Below are positions 41,990-52,473 of a stretch of 64,000 bases of DNA, one piece after another. Position numbers and translations under genes: made by a program. The notes beneath the pieces are model-generated. The model saw only the letters and a program-made list of their open reading frames with translations, made no database searches and was not told where the DNA came from. The first letter of the stretch is position 1, and each line of letters opens with the position of its first letter. This DNA comes from Halomicronema sp. CCY15110 (GTDB taxonomy: Bacteria > Cyanobacteriota > Cyanobacteriia > Phormidesmidales > Phormidesmidaceae). The stretch is taken from positions 1 to 64,000 of the forward strand of contig NZ_JACSWC010000437.1 of the NCBI RefSeq assembly GCF_016888165.1, written 5' to 3'.

Positions 41990-44077
41990 ATGGAATTAAT
42001 TGAGCCAATCTATCAATACGCATGGCTAGTGCCGGTGCTACCCCTCGTCGGGGCAGCGATCGTCGGCACCGGACTCATTAGCTACAGTCAAACAACCAGT
42101 ACGCTCCGGCGGCCATCGGCGGTGTTCATTGTTTCGCTCACTGGGGCGGCAATGGTGCTGTCATTTCTCCTCTTTTTCAGCCAGGTGCAGGGACACGAAG
42201 TGTATACCCGCACCTTCGAGTGGGCCTCGGCGGGCGACTTCAAGCTGACGATGGGGTACACCATCGATCATTTAGCGGCTCTGATGCTAGTGATTGTGAC
42301 GACGGTGGCCTTTCTCGTCATGGTCTACACCGATGGCTACATGGCTCATGACCCGGGTTATGTCCGCTTTTATGCCTATCTCAGCCTTTTCAGTTCCTCC
42401 ATGTTGGGCCTGGTTATCAGCCCTAACCTGCTGCAAATTTATGTGTTTTGGGAACTGGTGGGCATGTGCTCCTACCTGCTGATTGGGTTCTGGTATGGTC
42501 GCGATGGCGCGGCGGATGCCTGTCAAAAAGCCTTTATCACCAACCGCGTCGGCGACTTTGGCTTGCTGCTGGGCATGTTGGCGCTCTTTTGGGCTACCGG
42601 CAGCTTCGAGTTTGACGTGATGGGTGAGCGGCTCACCGCGTTGGTGGAAAATGGCAGTCTCACCGCTGGCGTTGCCACTATCTTCGCCGTTTTGATTTTC
42701 CTCGGCCCCATGGCCAAATCCGCGCAGTTTCCGCTGCATGTGTGGCTGCCCGACGCCATGGAAGGCCCCACCCCAATTTCCGCACTGATTCACGCCGCGA
42801 CGATGGTCGCCGCCGGCATCTTCCTCGTTGCCCGGATGTTCCCCGTCTTTGAGGATCTGCCCACGGTGATGACCGCGATCGCTTGGGTGGGTTGCTTCAC
42901 CGCCTTCATGGGCGCGAGCATCGCCATCACTCAGAACGACATCAAAAAGGGGTTGGCCTATTCCACCATGTCTCAGTTGGGCTACATGATGCTAGCCATG
43001 GGGGTCGGCGCGTATGGGGCGGGCCTGTTCCACCTGATGACCCACGCTTACTTCAAGGCGATGCTATTCCTATGCTCTGGCTCAGTGATTCACGGCATGG
43101 AAGAAGTCGTTGGTCACGACCCCTTGCTGGCCCAAGACATGCGCTTGATGGGCGGCCTGCGGAAATATATGCCCATCACCTCGGCCACGTTCTTAGTGGG
43201 GACGCTCGCAATTTGCGGCATTCCGCCCTTCGCGGGCTTTTGGTCGAAGGATGAGATCCTCGGCTCTACCTTTGCCGTCAGTCCTGTCTTGTGGGCGATC
43301 GGCTGGCTCACGGCGGGCATCACCGCGTTCTACATGTTCCGCATGTACTTCAGCACCTTTGAAGGCGAGTTTCGCGGCACCAATAAAGAGATTCAGACGC
43401 AGCTCAAGCGCGAGCAGTTGATGGCGATGGGCGCTTCCCTCGGCCCCGGGGCGATGAATCCTCAAGAGCTGACCCTTGATGCCGAAGCGGAGCATGGCGA
43501 AGATCATCATGCGGCCACGCCCCATGAGTCGCCGATTTCGATGACGCTGCCGTTGGTGGCGTTGGCGGTGCCTTCGGTGCTAATCGGTTTGGTGGGTACG
43601 CCCTTTGTGAACTACTTCGAGGCGTTCATTCATCCCCCCAGTGAGGAAGTGGAAGCGCTGTTGCCCTGGTCAGAAGCCTTTGCCGAATTTGAATGGTCGG
43701 AGTTCATCCTGATGGCGGGTTCTTCGGTGGGCATTGGCCTGATCGGCATCTCTCTCGCCATTTTGATGTACGCCCAGAAGAAGATTGACCCGGCCGCGAT
43801 CGCCAACCAAATCAAACCTTTGTACCAACTGTCGAAGAACAAGTGGTACATCGACGAAATCTACGATGCCGTTTTCGTGAAAGGTTGTCGCGGCTTAGCG
43901 AAGCAGACCTTGACGATGGACGTTCGCATTGTGGATGGCATTGTCAATCTGGCAGGCTTTGTTACCCTCGTGACGGGCGAAGGACTGAAATATCTCGAAA
44001 ACGGACGGGCTCAGTTCTATGCGCTGATTGTGTTCGGTGCGGTGCTAGGCCTGGTGCTGGTCTCCGGCATCACCTAA
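41990..44077 (+). CDS. ndhF: NAD(P)H-quinone oxidoreductase subunit 5 (NdhF)
   Basis: A 695-residue antiporter-like subunit of the photosynthetic NDH-1 complex in the thylakoid membrane, used for cyclic electron flow and respiration. The Nqo12/NuoL fold is clear: ELVGMCSYLLIGFWYGRDGA, KSAQFPLHVWLPDAMEGPTP and GLFHLMTHAYFKAMLFL, plus the long amphipathic C-terminal region. The ATG at 41990 (MELIEPIYQYAW) is the typical start; the longer frame is not conserved. An ordinary ndhF-ndhD arrangement with 248 nt between. Whether it is the F1 (respiratory) form or another is likely F1, paired with an ndhD1-type gene. Confidence 0.95.
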   Translation: MELIEPIYQYAWLVPVLPLVGAAIVGTGLISYSQTTSTLRRPSAVFIVSLTGAAMVLSFLLFFSQVQGHEVYTRTFEWASAGDFKLTMGYTIDHLAALMLVIVTTVAFLVMVYTDGYMAHDPGYVRFYAYLSLFSSSMLGLVISPNLLQIYVFWELVGMCSYLLIGFWYGRDGAADACQKAFITNRVGDFGLLLGMLALFWATGSFEFDVMGERLTALVENGSLTAGVATIFAVLIFLGPMAKSAQFPLHVWLPDAMEGPTPISALIHAATMVAAGIFLVARMFPVFEDLPTVMTAIAWVGCFTAFMGASIAITQNDIKKGLAYSTMSQLGYMMLAMGVGAYGAGLFHLMTHAYFKAMLFLCSGSVIHGMEEVVGHDPLLAQDMRLMGGLRKYMPITSATFLVGTLAICGIPPFAGFWSKDEILGSTFAVSPVLWAIGWLTAGITAFYMFRMYFSTFEGEFRGTNKEIQTQLKREQLMAMGASLGPGAMNPQELTLDAEAEHGEDHHAATPHESPISMTLPLVALAVPSVLIGLVGTPFVNYFEAFIHPPSEEVEALLPWSEAFAEFEWSEFILMAGSSVGIGLIGISLAILMYAQKKIDPAAIANQIKPLYQLSKNKWYIDEIYDAVFVKGCRGLAKQTLTMDVRIVDGIVNLAGFVTLVTGEGLKYLENGRAQFYALIVFGAVLGLVLVSGIT

Positions 44078-44118
44078 ACGAGTGGTCTGACTCGGTACCG
44101 ATCCCGACAAATCATCTT

Positions 44119-44154
44119 AGAAAGCATGGCTTATTCGCACCTGCCATGCTTTCT
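44119..44154 (+). terminator. 12-bp hairpin between ndhF and ndhD
   Basis: AGAAAGCATGGC (44119-44130) pairs perfectly with GCCATGCTTTCT (44143-44154), loop 12 nt. No T-run follows (CATGGG), so it may be a processing or attenuating hairpin rather than a full terminator. Confidence 0.6.
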
Positions 44155-44325
44155 CATGGGGAAATTCCTTTTAGAAATTAAAAACTTGTTGCGATTTGTC
44201 GCGATCGCCCAAATCCCCCTCTAAAGTCTTCAGTAAGAATCTTTTAGTTAGTTATTTCTGCCTGAGGAACTGTCACGGCAATTCCGGTTGAAAAATTCAT
44301 CTCAAAGCACCCTTAGATATTTCCT

Positions 44326-45915
44326 ATGGAACTTGCTCAATTTCCCTGGCTGACGGTCACCATCTTTCTGCCGATTACCGCAGCCTTATTCATTCCCTTC
44401 ATTCCCGATAAAGACGGCAAGACCCTCCGGTGGTATGCCTTGATCGTGGGCCTCATCGATTTTGTCTTGCTCGTCGCAGCCTTTTATTTGGGCTACGACT
44501 TCAACGACTCTGGCCTGCAATTGGTCGAGAGCTACACCTGGGTGCCCCAACTTGACCTGAAATGGTCCGTTGGTGCTGATGGCCTTTCCATGCCGCTAAT
44601 ATTGCTGACGGGCTTCATCAGCACCCTGGCGATTTTGGCGTCTTGGCCGGTGACCCTCAAGCCTAGGCTGTTCTACTTCTTGATTCTGGCGATGTACAGC
44701 GGTCAGCTCGGCGTCTTTGCCGTACAAGATATGCTGCTGTTCTTCTTCATGTGGGAACTGGAACTCATTCCGGTGTATCTGCTGCTCTCTATTTGGGGTG
44801 GTAAGAAACGGTTATATGCCGCGACTAAGTTCATTCTGTACACCGCTGGTGGTTCGCTGTTTATTTTGGTAGCGGCGCTGGCCATGGCCTTTTATGGCGA
44901 TGTGGTTAGTTTCGACATGTCCACCCTGGCTGCGAAGGACTACACCGTTAAGTTCCAGCTCTTTATGTATGCGGCGTTCTTAGTTGCCTACGCCGTTAAG
45001 CTGCCGATTTTTCCGCTCCATACTTGGTTGCCCGATGCCCACGGGGAGGCGACGGCCCCGGTGCACATGTTACTGGCGGGCATCCTTCTGAAAATGGGGG
45101 GTTACGCGATCATTCGCATGAACCTGGGGATGTTGCCCGATGCCCATGCTGTATTTGCGCCCATCCTGGTGATCTTCGGCATTATCAACATTATCTATGC
45201 AGCGCTGACCTCATTTGCCCAGCGCAACTTGAAGCGCAAGATTGCTTACTCGTCCATCTCTCACATGGGCTTTGTGATTATTGGGATTGCCTCCTTCACG
45301 AATCTGGGCCTAAGTGGGGCGGTACTGCAAATGGTCTCCCACGGCTTGATTGGGGCCAGTCTGTTCTTCTTGGTCGGGGCCACCTACGATCGCACCCACA
45401 CCCTTGTCCTGAATGAAATGGGCGGTGTCGGCAAAAAGATGCCCAAGATTTTTGCCATGTTCACCACCTGCTCCATGGCCTCACTGGCGCTGCCGGGCAT
45501 GAGTGGGTTTGTCGCCGAGCTGATGGTGTTTGTCGGCTTTGCTACCAGCGATGCCTATTCCTTTACCTTCAAGCTGATTGCGGTCATGCTGATGGCCGTT
45601 GGCGTAATTTTGACGCCGATTTATCTGCTCACTATGCTGCGGGAGATCTTTTATGGGCCGGAGAACCAAGAACTCATTGAGCATGAAGCACTGATCGATG
45701 CGGAACCCCGCGAGGTCTTCATCATCGCTTGCTTGCTCATTCCCATTATTGGGTTTGGGCTGTATCCGAAGATGCTGACGCAGATTTACGATACGACCAC
45801 GATCAGTCTGACCGACAACCTGCGATCGCGAGCCTTTGCCTCCACAGAGGAATTGCAACCCTTGGCCTTTTTGCCGCATCTGCAAGCGCCAGAATTGCCG
45901 ATCACAGCGGATTAG
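44326..45915 (+). CDS. ndhD: NAD(P)H-quinone oxidoreductase subunit 4 (NdhD)
   Basis: A 529-residue proton-pumping membrane subunit of NDH-1. Typical motifs: [40 protein letters not shown] and [15 protein letters not shown]. Length and start (ATG 44326) match NdhD1. It partners NdhF, forming the distal antiporter modules of the complex; both are on the same strand separated by 248 bases with a hairpin. The acidic, Pro-rich tail is unremarkable. Confidence 0.95.
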   Translation: MELAQFPWLTVTIFLPITAALFIPFIPDKDGKTLRWYALIVGLIDFVLLVAAFYLGYDFNDSGLQLVESYTWVPQLDLKWSVGADGLSMPLILLTGFISTLAILASWPVTLKPRLFYFLILAMYSGQLGVFAVQDMLLFFFMWELELIPVYLLLSIWGGKKRLYAATKFILYTAGGSLFILVAALAMAFYGDVVSFDMSTLAAKDYTVKFQLFMYAAFLVAYAVKLPIFPLHTWLPDAHGEATAPVHMLLAGILLKMGGYAIIRMNLGMLPDAHAVFAPILVIFGIINIIYAALTSFAQRNLKRKIAYSSISHMGFVIIGIASFTNLGLSGAVLQMVSHGLIGASLFFLVGATYDRTHTLVLNEMGGVGKKMPKIFAMFTTCSMASLALPGMSGFVAELMVFVGFATSDAYSFTFKLIAVMLMAVGVILTPIYLLTMLREIFYGPENQELIEHEALIDAEPREVFIIACLLIPIIGFGLYPKMLTQIYDTTTISLTDNLRSRAFASTEELQPLAFLPHLQAPELPITAD

Positions 45916-46209
45916 TCACGTCGGTGACCGATGTCCAGAACGGTATGGGGAGTAGTCAGCGATATTTTTGCATTCCCTGAGGTTGGAACCTTTTTGCCTC
46001 GGGGAATTCTTGTATTAAAGAGCGGACTTTACCCTCAACCGGAGAACTGGAGACAGGCAAATTGTCAGCTCACTCTGCCCGGATGCCGAAATTACGGTTT
46101 CGTAGGATGTGAAGACAACCGCTTATTGAAATCTAGTTCCGATGCCTGGGATGGCGGGACGAGATGCGCCCAATTTAGGGTTTTTACTCAACTAATACGA
46201 TCGAGAGCA
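45916..46209. other. Intergenic region before the protease gene
   Basis: About 295 bases. The frame open from 45931 in phase with the protease has a Cys/Gly-rich, non-conserved sequence, so it is not taken as coding. A promoter for the protease is likely, but none is defined. Confidence 0.45.
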
Positions 46210-47670
46210 ATGGGAAATTTATGGCCGCGCCGTCGGCGCACAGGCATTTATACCGTTGGAGCCGCACTGGGCTTGAGTCTAGCCAGTTCGTTCATGCCGC
46301 AGATGGTCGAGGTGCCAGCTAGCTGGGCGCGATCGCAAATGGCGATCGCCCAAGCGCTGGAAGAACAGACCAATATTGAAGTCTACCGCCAAGCCAGTCC
46401 AGCAGTGGTCGCTATTGATGCGGGCACGGGGTCGGGCAGCGGCAGCATTGTTACCCCCGATGGGCTGATTTTGACCAATGCCCATGTGGTGGGTAACAAC
46501 CCCACGGTGCGAGTACGCTTAGCCGACGGTCGCGAGTTCACGGGCGATGTGGTGGGCTACGCCAGCAGCCGAGTGGATCTGGCCGCAATTCAGCTGCGGG
46601 GGAATCCGCGAAATTTACCGACGATTGATATTGCCCCCGTTGGGGCCGTAGAAGTTGGACAACGGGCCTTTGCGATCGGCAATCCGTTTGGTTTCGAAGG
46701 CACCTTCACCGTCGGGATTGTGAGCCGCATCGATCCCGATCGCGGCCTGATCCAGACCGATGCTGCCATCAACCCCGGCAACTCTGGCGGGCCACTGCTG
46801 GGCAGCGATGGTCGGTTGATCGGCGTCAATACCTCGATCTTCACCACCGAACGTAGCGGCGGCAATATTGGTATTGGCTTTGCCATTCCGGTAGAAGCAG
46901 TGGAGACGTTTATTGCCGAGGTGAACAACGGCACGGCCCTGACCACCGCCAGCGCGGCGGGGAATCGCGGGGGGCAACCGCCAGTAGCGATCGCCCTGAA
47001 TGAAGCGGTTTCTGGTCAACTGAATCCCGACAGTGATGTCCTGGCCGACGGCAGCTTCTTTGACGCTTATGTATTTGCCGGGCAGCAAGGCCAGCGCATT
47101 GCGGTGGAAATGGTCAGCCAAGACCTCGATGCTTACCTGATCGTGCTTAGCGAAGACAGTGACAGCCTCTATCTCGAAGACGATGATAGCGCTGGTGATC
47201 TCAACGCCCGCGTGATTGCGACCCTACCAGCCGATGGCGACTACATTATTTTGGCCAATTCCTTTGGGCGCGGCGAGCAGGGCCGCTACGCCTTGCGCCT
47301 GAGTGAAGTGGGTGGTAGCGCGGCGACGACCATGCCCTCAGTCCCTCCCGCTGGCGAGATCATTCTGCAAGAGAGCGGTCTGCTCGCCCAGGGAGACGCG
47401 ATCGCCCCCGATGGTACCCTCTATGACGAATTCACCTTTGACGGTGAGGCGGGGCAAGCTGTGACCATTACCCTCGTCAGCCCCGAGTTTGATACCTATC
47501 TAGCCGTGGTGGATAGTGGCGGTAACTTGGTTGCAGAAAACGATGACATCGCCCCTGGTAACACCAACTCAGAGGTTTCGTTCACCTTACCGATGAGTGG
47601 CCCTTACCTCGTCATTGTGAATGGTTATTCTCAATCGGATCAGGGCACTTACAGTTTGACCATCCGGTAA
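46210..47670 (+). CDS. Trypsin-like serine protease with two C-terminal PPC-like domains
   Basis: A 486-residue exported protease. A basic leader (RRRR at 7-10) and hydrophobic stretch (12-30) form a signal. The S1C-like protease domain has H92 in LTNAHVV, D123 in SRVDLAAIQL and S192 in NPGNSGGPL, the full triad. No PDZ domain follows; instead two beta-rich domains (about 270-370 and 380-485), each with the form DAYVFAGQQGQRI and YDEFTFDGEAGQA, GxYLIVxxSxxxGRYAL, match bacterial pre-peptidase C-terminal (PPC) domains. So it is an HtrA-like core with a different targeting module, likely secreted or surface-bound. The ATG at 46210 is chosen over a longer frame. Confidence 0.85.
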   Translation: MGNLWPRRRRTGIYTVGAALGLSLASSFMPQMVEVPASWARSQMAIAQALEEQTNIEVYRQASPAVVAIDAGTGSGSGSIVTPDGLILTNAHVVGNNPTVRVRLADGREFTGDVVGYASSRVDLAAIQLRGNPRNLPTIDIAPVGAVEVGQRAFAIGNPFGFEGTFTVGIVSRIDPDRGLIQTDAAINPGNSGGPLLGSDGRLIGVNTSIFTTERSGGNIGIGFAIPVEAVETFIAEVNNGTALTTASAAGNRGGQPPVAIALNEAVSGQLNPDSDVLADGSFFDAYVFAGQQGQRIAVEMVSQDLDAYLIVLSEDSDSLYLEDDDSAGDLNARVIATLPADGDYIILANSFGRGEQGRYALRLSEVGGSAATTMPSVPPAGEIILQESGLLAQGDAIAPDGTLYDEFTFDGEAGQAVTITLVSPEFDTYLAVVDSGGNLVAENDDIAPGNTNSEVSFTLPMSGPYLVIVNGYSQSDQGTYSLTIR

Positions 47671-47847
47671 GTAGCTTGTCGATAGTCATCGCAATCCGTA
47701 GATGAATTCGTACATTCTCATGCTGTGGAACCGGGGATTTAAGCCCCTGGCCTGTTCGGGCCTTCAATGCAGATTGTTATATCGTTGATGTGCTGACAAA
47801 CTGAGGCGGTTTCACCGTGACGTTCCCGGTGGAGTTGTGGGCGATCG

Positions 47848-49137
47848 CTAATGCTCCTGACCCACAGCAACGGCAGACTGTTTCAGTTTCGTTAGTTGCC
47901 CATCGACCCAATGAGTAATCTCAGGGGGATAGAGTAGCCAGGTGCGCTGATAGGTGCGGGTGAGGGGTTCGACCACGGGCGACACCGTCTTGATATCCAC
48001 TGGCTGCCCCTCGATCCACAGTTTGATGCCGCGCTGATACAGGGGATATCCCCGGCTTTGGCTCTGACTCAACCCACAGTAAAGCTTCGGGTCGTAGCCA
48101 AGTTTCATGACTTTAGCCTGGGTCTCAGCCAGCAGCATCGCGCGATCGCCCTCCGCTAATCCAGACACATCGCGACCTTTGAACAAGTTGCGGTTTATGA
48201 ATCGCTGACAAAGATCCGCCAGCGGGCGATCGTGATGAGACTGCCAACGCTGCAAATGGTAAGTGAAGACAATGTCATCTGCCGCCAAATAATCCGCCAG
48301 CCTCAGCCCCGGTTGGGGATGCTGGAGCCAGGCGGTCATGGTAGCGTCGGCCTCCAATTGTCCTTGGGCGAAGCAGGCTTTGGCTCGGCTAAAGGCATGT
48401 TGCAAAATCCACGTGGCAGCCAGGTTTTTGGGATGGTTGTAAACCTGGGCGTACATGAAGTAACGCACCAGTAAATAATGCTCGATCGCGGTCTGACCGT
48501 TGCGCGACAGTACCAAGTTGCCGTCAGCGTCGAGGTCCATCGACTGGATGATGCGATCTAAATCCAAATGACCATAAGACGCTCCAGTGAAGTAACTGTC
48601 GCGGAGTAGGTAGTCGAGGCGATCGCAATCTAACTGGCTAGAGACCAACTGCCAGATCAGCGGCACTGGATGCTGATGAGTAAAGACCGCTTCGATGGCC
48701 GAGGTCAACTCTGGGTCAAAGGCTGCTAGCAGCGGTTGCACATGGGGCGACTCCCGCATGATCCGCCGCGTCCAATATTCATGCTGAGTCTTAAAAATTT
48801 CCTCCGCAGTGTGGCTGAAGGGGCCATGCCCCAAATCATGCAGCAGGGCGGCACAGAGCACCGTCGCGCGGTGGGGCCACAGCTGAGGATAACGATTGGC
48901 TAACAAATCAAAGGCACGGCGCGTCAGCTCCATTACCCCCAGGGAGTGGGTAAAACGAGAACTCTCGGCCCCATGAAACGTGAGGCTGGCCGTACCCAGT
49001 TGCCGCACCCGCCGCAGACGCTGAAATTCGGGGGTATCAATCAGGTCAATCAACAGTTGCTCGACAGGCTCGTGGCGATCAAGGGCGATCGCCCCGTGCA
49101 GTGGGTCATGATACGTTCGGTTTTGCTTAAGGGGCAC
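47848..49137 (-). CDS. HD-domain phosphohydrolase (dNTPase-like)
   Basis: A 429-residue protein of the HD superfamily. The metal-binding set is visible: RFTHSLGVMEL (first His), CAALLHDLGHGPFSHTAEEIF (HD pair), and QLVSSQLDCDRLDYLLRDSYFTG (later Asp). It resembles dGTPase/SAMHD1-type enzymes that dephosphorylate nucleotides, but substrate is uncertain. Start ATG 49137 lies 11 nt inside the end of ctpA, so they are co-translated. Confidence 0.86.
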   Translation of the reverse strand: MPLKQNRTYHDPLHGAIALDRHEPVEQLLIDLIDTPEFQRLRRVRQLGTASLTFHGAESSRFTHSLGVMELTRRAFDLLANRYPQLWPHRATVLCAALLHDLGHGPFSHTAEEIFKTQHEYWTRRIMRESPHVQPLLAAFDPELTSAIEAVFTHQHPVPLIWQLVSSQLDCDRLDYLLRDSYFTGASYGHLDLDRIIQSMDLDADGNLVLSRNGQTAIEHYLLVRYFMYAQVYNHPKNLAATWILQHAFSRAKACFAQGQLEADATMTAWLQHPQPGLRLADYLAADDIVFTYHLQRWQSHHDRPLADLCQRFINRNLFKGRDVSGLAEGDRAMLLAETQAKVMKLGYDPKLYCGLSQSQSRGYPLYQRGIKLWIEGQPVDIKTVSPVVEPLTRTYQRTWLLYPPEITHWVDGQLTKLKQSAVAVGQEH

Positions 49138-50362
49138 TAGCCATCACCGTAGATTGTTGGAGAAGGTCAATCGCGGCTTGGTATTGGGTATCGCTAGCGG
49201 TGCCAATTTGATCACGCGAAATGGCCCCTAGGGTCACCGTTTTATCTGGACGAATGCCGGAGCGATTAATGTCATGGTTGGCGGGCGTCTTATATTTCGC
49301 CACCGTCACCACTAAGCCAGACCCATCCGATAGATCAAACAATGACTGAATAAGTCCTTTGCCAAAGGTCGTGTTCCCAACTAACTGCGCCCGGCGATTA
49401 TCTTGCAAAGCTCCCGCCAAAATTTCACTGGCACTCGCTGTCCCCTCGTTAACCAGCAACACCAATGGAGCGTCAGTCAGGGCGGTGCCCTCAGCGGAGA
49501 AATCTTCCAGCACGCCACGACGGTCAAAAGTGTAAACAATGGTGCCGCGATCGAGCCAGAGACGCGCAATCTCAATGCCGCCATTGAGCAATCCGCCCGG
49601 GTTATTGCGGAGGTCGAGAATGTAAGCGTTCGCGCCTTCAGCTTCAAAGGCGGCGATCGTGGCGGCCACCTCCGTTGTGGCATTGGCGTTGAACTGACTG
49701 AGGCGAATGTACCCAACTGTTAAATCGGGCGAAACGCGGTCTACCCGAGTCACAACCGGATTCAAGCTCACCACATCCCGCGTCAGGGTGATTTCCATGG
49801 GGGCTTGCGCTGCCCGCAATACCGTCAGCTTCACCGGGGTGCCAACCGGGCCGCGCATGTAGTTGGCTGCCTCATCCAAGGTGAGATCAGCCGTGGCATG
49901 ACCATCGATCGCGAGAATGCGATCGCGCGGCTGCAAATCGGCAGCCGCGGCGGGGGAGCCTTCGATTGGGGCGATGACCTGCAAGGTCTGATCGGTTTCA
50001 TCCTTAGCGATTTGTAAACCGACCCCGGTCAACTCGCCAGCCGTGCTGGTTTGCAAGCTGCGGTATTGCTCCGGTGGCAATAGGCGCGTGTAAGGATCAT
50101 CTAACGACGCCAGCATTTCGCGAATCGCTTCATAGGTCGCTTCGCGGCTCTCATAATCGCGCTGAACGTAGCGATCGCGCACAAACCACCAGTTTTGCCG
50201 ATTAAAGGTTTCATCCAGGTAAGCTCGGTTCACTAAGCGCCAGACTTCGGCAACCAAACTTTGCTCATCGGTGAGGGCCAGGGCCGACGGCTGAGCAATG
50301 CCCAGCGCCAACAATCCGGTCAATAGCCCCAAAGCAATCCAGCGTAAAATCTGCTTTCCCAT
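49127..50362 (-). CDS. ctpA: Carboxyl-terminal processing protease CtpA
   Basis: About 411 residues with a signal peptide (hydrophobic core about 9-27). Domain order: N-terminal helical part, a PDZ domain (about 85-190: GELTGVGLQIAKDETDQTLQ), and the S41 tail-specific protease with NEGTASASEILAGAL (Ser) and TTFGKGLIQSLFDL (Lys). CtpA removes the C-terminal extension of the D1 precursor in the thylakoid lumen, needed for the manganese cluster. Start: ATG at 50362; a GTG at 50383 is in frame too. It is divergent from petB-petD with a 272-to-293-base spacer, a known arrangement in cyanobacteria. The HD gene follows with overlap. Confidence 0.9.
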   Translation of the reverse strand: MGKQILRWIALGLLTGLLALGIAQPSALALTDEQSLVAEVWRLVNRAYLDETFNRQNWWFVRDRYVQRDYESREATYEAIREMLASLDDPYTRLLPPEQYRSLQTSTAGELTGVGLQIAKDETDQTLQVIAPIEGSPAAAADLQPRDRILAIDGHATADLTLDEAANYMRGPVGTPVKLTVLRAAQAPMEITLTRDVVSLNPVVTRVDRVSPDLTVGYIRLSQFNANATTEVAATIAAFEAEGANAYILDLRNNPGGLLNGGIEIARLWLDRGTIVYTFDRRGVLEDFSAEGTALTDAPLVLLVNEGTASASEILAGALQDNRRAQLVGNTTFGKGLIQSLFDLSDGSGLVVTVAKYKTPANHDINRSGIRPDKTVTLGAISRDQIGTASDTQYQAAIDLLQQSTVMASAP

Positions 50363-50383
50363 AAGATCCGATATTCCTGTCAC

Positions 50384-50655
50384 CCCTAATTGTAGAAGGC
50401 GGCTTAGAACCAGTGCGTTGCATAGACGTAAAGCAATAGATAAACCAGAGAATGCCGCCAGCCATGTAAATATATGTAAACCCTAATGCGGAGGAAGTCG
50501 AGTTGTTGAAATGTGCCAAATCCCTTGTCAAATGGTTGGTTTGGAAGATTTTGCGTTGACTTTCGTTACGTTCACACGGGAATGTCTCTGAGCAAAGGTT
50601 TCTACATGTTAAATTTCTAAGGAATGCACTGCTTAGATTAATAACCTTCCGCTTC
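50384..50655. promoter_or_regulatory. Divergent ctpA / petB promoter region
   Basis: A 272-base spacer. It is comparatively AT-rich around 50440-50640, including TTGCGTTGACTTTCGTTACG. Both promoters must lie here; I could not assign exact boxes. Confidence 0.4.
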
Positions 50656-51324
50656 ATGTTTACCAAGCAAGTTACCGATTCCAAAGCCTATCAGTGGTTT
50701 AACGAACGACTGGAAGTGCAGGCGCTCGCCGACGACATCTCCAGTAAATACGTGCCGCCCCATGTCAACATCTTCTATTGCCTGGGCGGTATTACCCTGA
50801 CCTGCTTCATTATTCAGTTTGCCACCGGCTTTGCAATGACCTTTTATTACAAGCCTACGGTGACGGACGCCTTTGCGTCAGTTCAGTATCTAATGACTGA
50901 CGTGAACTTTGGCTGGTTGATTCGCTCCATTCATCGCTGGTCGGCCAGCATGATGGTGCTGATGATGATTCTTCACGTTTTCCGGGTTTACTTGACCGGC
51001 GGTTTCAAAAAGCCCCGCGAGTTGACTTGGGTGACGGGTGTCGTATTGGCAGTCATTACCGTTACCTTCGGTGTGACCGGCTATTCTCTGCCTTGGGACC
51101 AAGTGGGCTACTGGGCGGTCAAAATTGTGTCCGGTGTGCCGGGGGCAATCCCCGTTGTGGGTTCCACTGTCGTTGAGTTGATGCGGGGTGGAGAGGCTGT
51201 TGGTCAGGCTACCCTGACTCGCTTTTACAGCTTGCATACCTTCGTACTGCCTTGGGCGATCGCTGTGTTCATGCTGCTGCACTTCCTGATGATTCGGAAG
51301 CAGGGCATCTCAGGGCCTCTCTAG
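50656..51324 (+). CDS. petB: Cytochrome b6
   Basis: The 222-residue core subunit of the cytochrome b6f complex. Standard start [21 protein letters not shown]42 in IFYCLGG carries the covalent heme c', and the histidine pairs [10 protein letters not shown] and [10 protein letters not shown] bind b hemes with HTFVLPW and [10 protein letters not shown] in later helices. Four transmembrane helices. It carries electrons from plastoquinol. petD follows after 94 bases on the same strand. Confidence 0.98.
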   Translation: MFTKQVTDSKAYQWFNERLEVQALADDISSKYVPPHVNIFYCLGGITLTCFIIQFATGFAMTFYYKPTVTDAFASVQYLMTDVNFGWLIRSIHRWSASMMVLMMILHVFRVYLTGGFKKPRELTWVTGVVLAVITVTFGVTGYSLPWDQVGYWAVKIVSGVPGAIPVVGSTVVELMRGGEAVGQATLTRFYSLHTFVLPWAIAVFMLLHFLMIRKQGISGPL

Positions 51325-51418
51325 GTGTTTGGCGCAATGGTTGCAATCTTGTTGAGAGCGAACCATTTGTAGCTTTACCATTCCTTAAACTGTAAGTCTC
51401 GAAGTCGAGTGACGAATT

Positions 51419-51901
51419 ATGGCAACTATCAAGAAACCGGATCTGAGCGATCCTAAGCTGAGAGAAATGCTCAAGCAGGGCATGGGCCACAATTATTACG
51501 GCGAACCTGCTTGGCCGAACGATCTGCTTTACATCTTTCCCGTAGTGATTTTAGGCACTATCGCTTGCTGTGTCGGTTTGGCTGTTTTAGACCCCGCAAT
51601 GGTGGGCGAGCCGGCTAATCCCTTTGCAACTCCTCTGGAAATTTTGCCTGAGTGGTATCTTTATCCCACTTTCCAGATTTTGCGCGTTGTCCCTAACAAG
51701 CTTTTGGGGATTGGGGCGATGACGGCCATTCCCTTGGGCTTGATGCTGGTGCCGTTCTTGGAGAACGTCAACAAGTTTCAGAATCCCTTCCGTCGTCCTG
51801 TAGCCACTACGGTCTTCCTATTTGGGACTGCCGTCACTCTGTGGCTGGGTATCGGGGCAACTTTCCCGATCGATGAGTCCTTGACTCTGGGCTTGTTCTA
51901 A
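51419..51901 (+). CDS. petD: Cytochrome b6f subunit IV
   Basis: The 160-residue subunit [22 protein letters not shown] start, three transmembrane helices, [13 protein letters not shown] (quinol-site PEWY) and a typical C-terminus. It pairs with cytochrome b6 to form the quinol-oxidising core. Cotranscribed with petB; a terminator hairpin follows at 51924. Confidence 0.98.
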   Translation: MATIKKPDLSDPKLREMLKQGMGHNYYGEPAWPNDLLYIFPVVILGTIACCVGLAVLDPAMVGEPANPFATPLEILPEWYLYPTFQILRVVPNKLLGIGAMTAIPLGLMLVPFLENVNKFQNPFRRPVATTVFLFGTAVTLWLGIGATFPIDESLTLGLF

Positions 51902-51923
51902 ACAAGCATCTATTTCATATAGA

Positions 51924-51957
51924 AGGTCGTCTGTGGTTTTGCCTCAGGCGACTTTTT
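51924..51957 (+). terminator. Rho-independent terminator of petBD
   Basis: GTCGTCTG (51926-51933) pairs with CAGGCGAC (51945-51952) through one G-U pair, with extra pairing at the base, and is followed by TTTTT (51953-51957). It starts 23 nt after the petD stop. Confidence 0.8.
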
Positions 51958-52032
51958 ACTGTTTAGGCAGTGCGATTCGGAATCATGGGTTCGCTGCATC
52001 TGCTGGCTTACATTTATAGGCTTGCTAGAGCG

Positions 52033-52473
52033 ATGCAAAAATCTGCGTGTCTGGTCGTTGATAGTCGGTTAGAGACCCTAAATCATCTTCAGGCTTGGTT
52101 TGAGCGCTGGTACTACTCACTAGGGCCAGAATTTAGTTGGGTGCAAGGTAATATTGATCGCCTCAATATCGCCGTTGCCGAAGGATTCACCAACGCGGTG
52201 CGCCATGCCCATGCCCATTTGCCCCTTGAAACTCCGATCAAGATTGAGGTGCAGTTAGTGGGCGATCGCCTCAACATTCGCATTTGGGATTATGGTCAGC
52301 CCTTTGACCCCAATCAACTACAGGAACCGGAACCCGGTAGCCTGCTATGTCATGGCGGCTACGGCTGGTTTCTCCTGAGGCGGGCGGTTGATCGCGTCAC
52401 GTATCGGCGGCAAGGCGAGCAAAACTGCCTCGAAATCACCCAATATCGGCATCAGTCTAGTCCTGTCAGATAA
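52033..52473 (+). CDS. Anti-sigma factor-type ATP-binding protein (RsbW/SpoIIAB-like)
   Basis: A 146-residue GHKL-type ATPase. N box: LNIAVAEGFTNAVRHAHAH (residues about 43-61); ADP-binding G1/G2 region IRIWDYGQPFDP and GGYGWFLLRRAVDRV. Such kinases phosphorylate anti-sigma antagonists. The ATG at 52033 is chosen (MQKSACLVVDSRLE) because homology begins there; the longer frame from 51970 (GTG) is not conserved. It is 131 nt past petD, after a terminator, so it likely has its own promoter. Confidence 0.8.
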   Translation: MQKSACLVVDSRLETLNHLQAWFERWYYSLGPEFSWVQGNIDRLNIAVAEGFTNAVRHAHAHLPLETPIKIEVQLVGDRLNIRIWDYGQPFDPNQLQEPEPGSLLCHGGYGWFLLRRAVDRVTYRRQGEQNCLEITQYRHQSSPVR

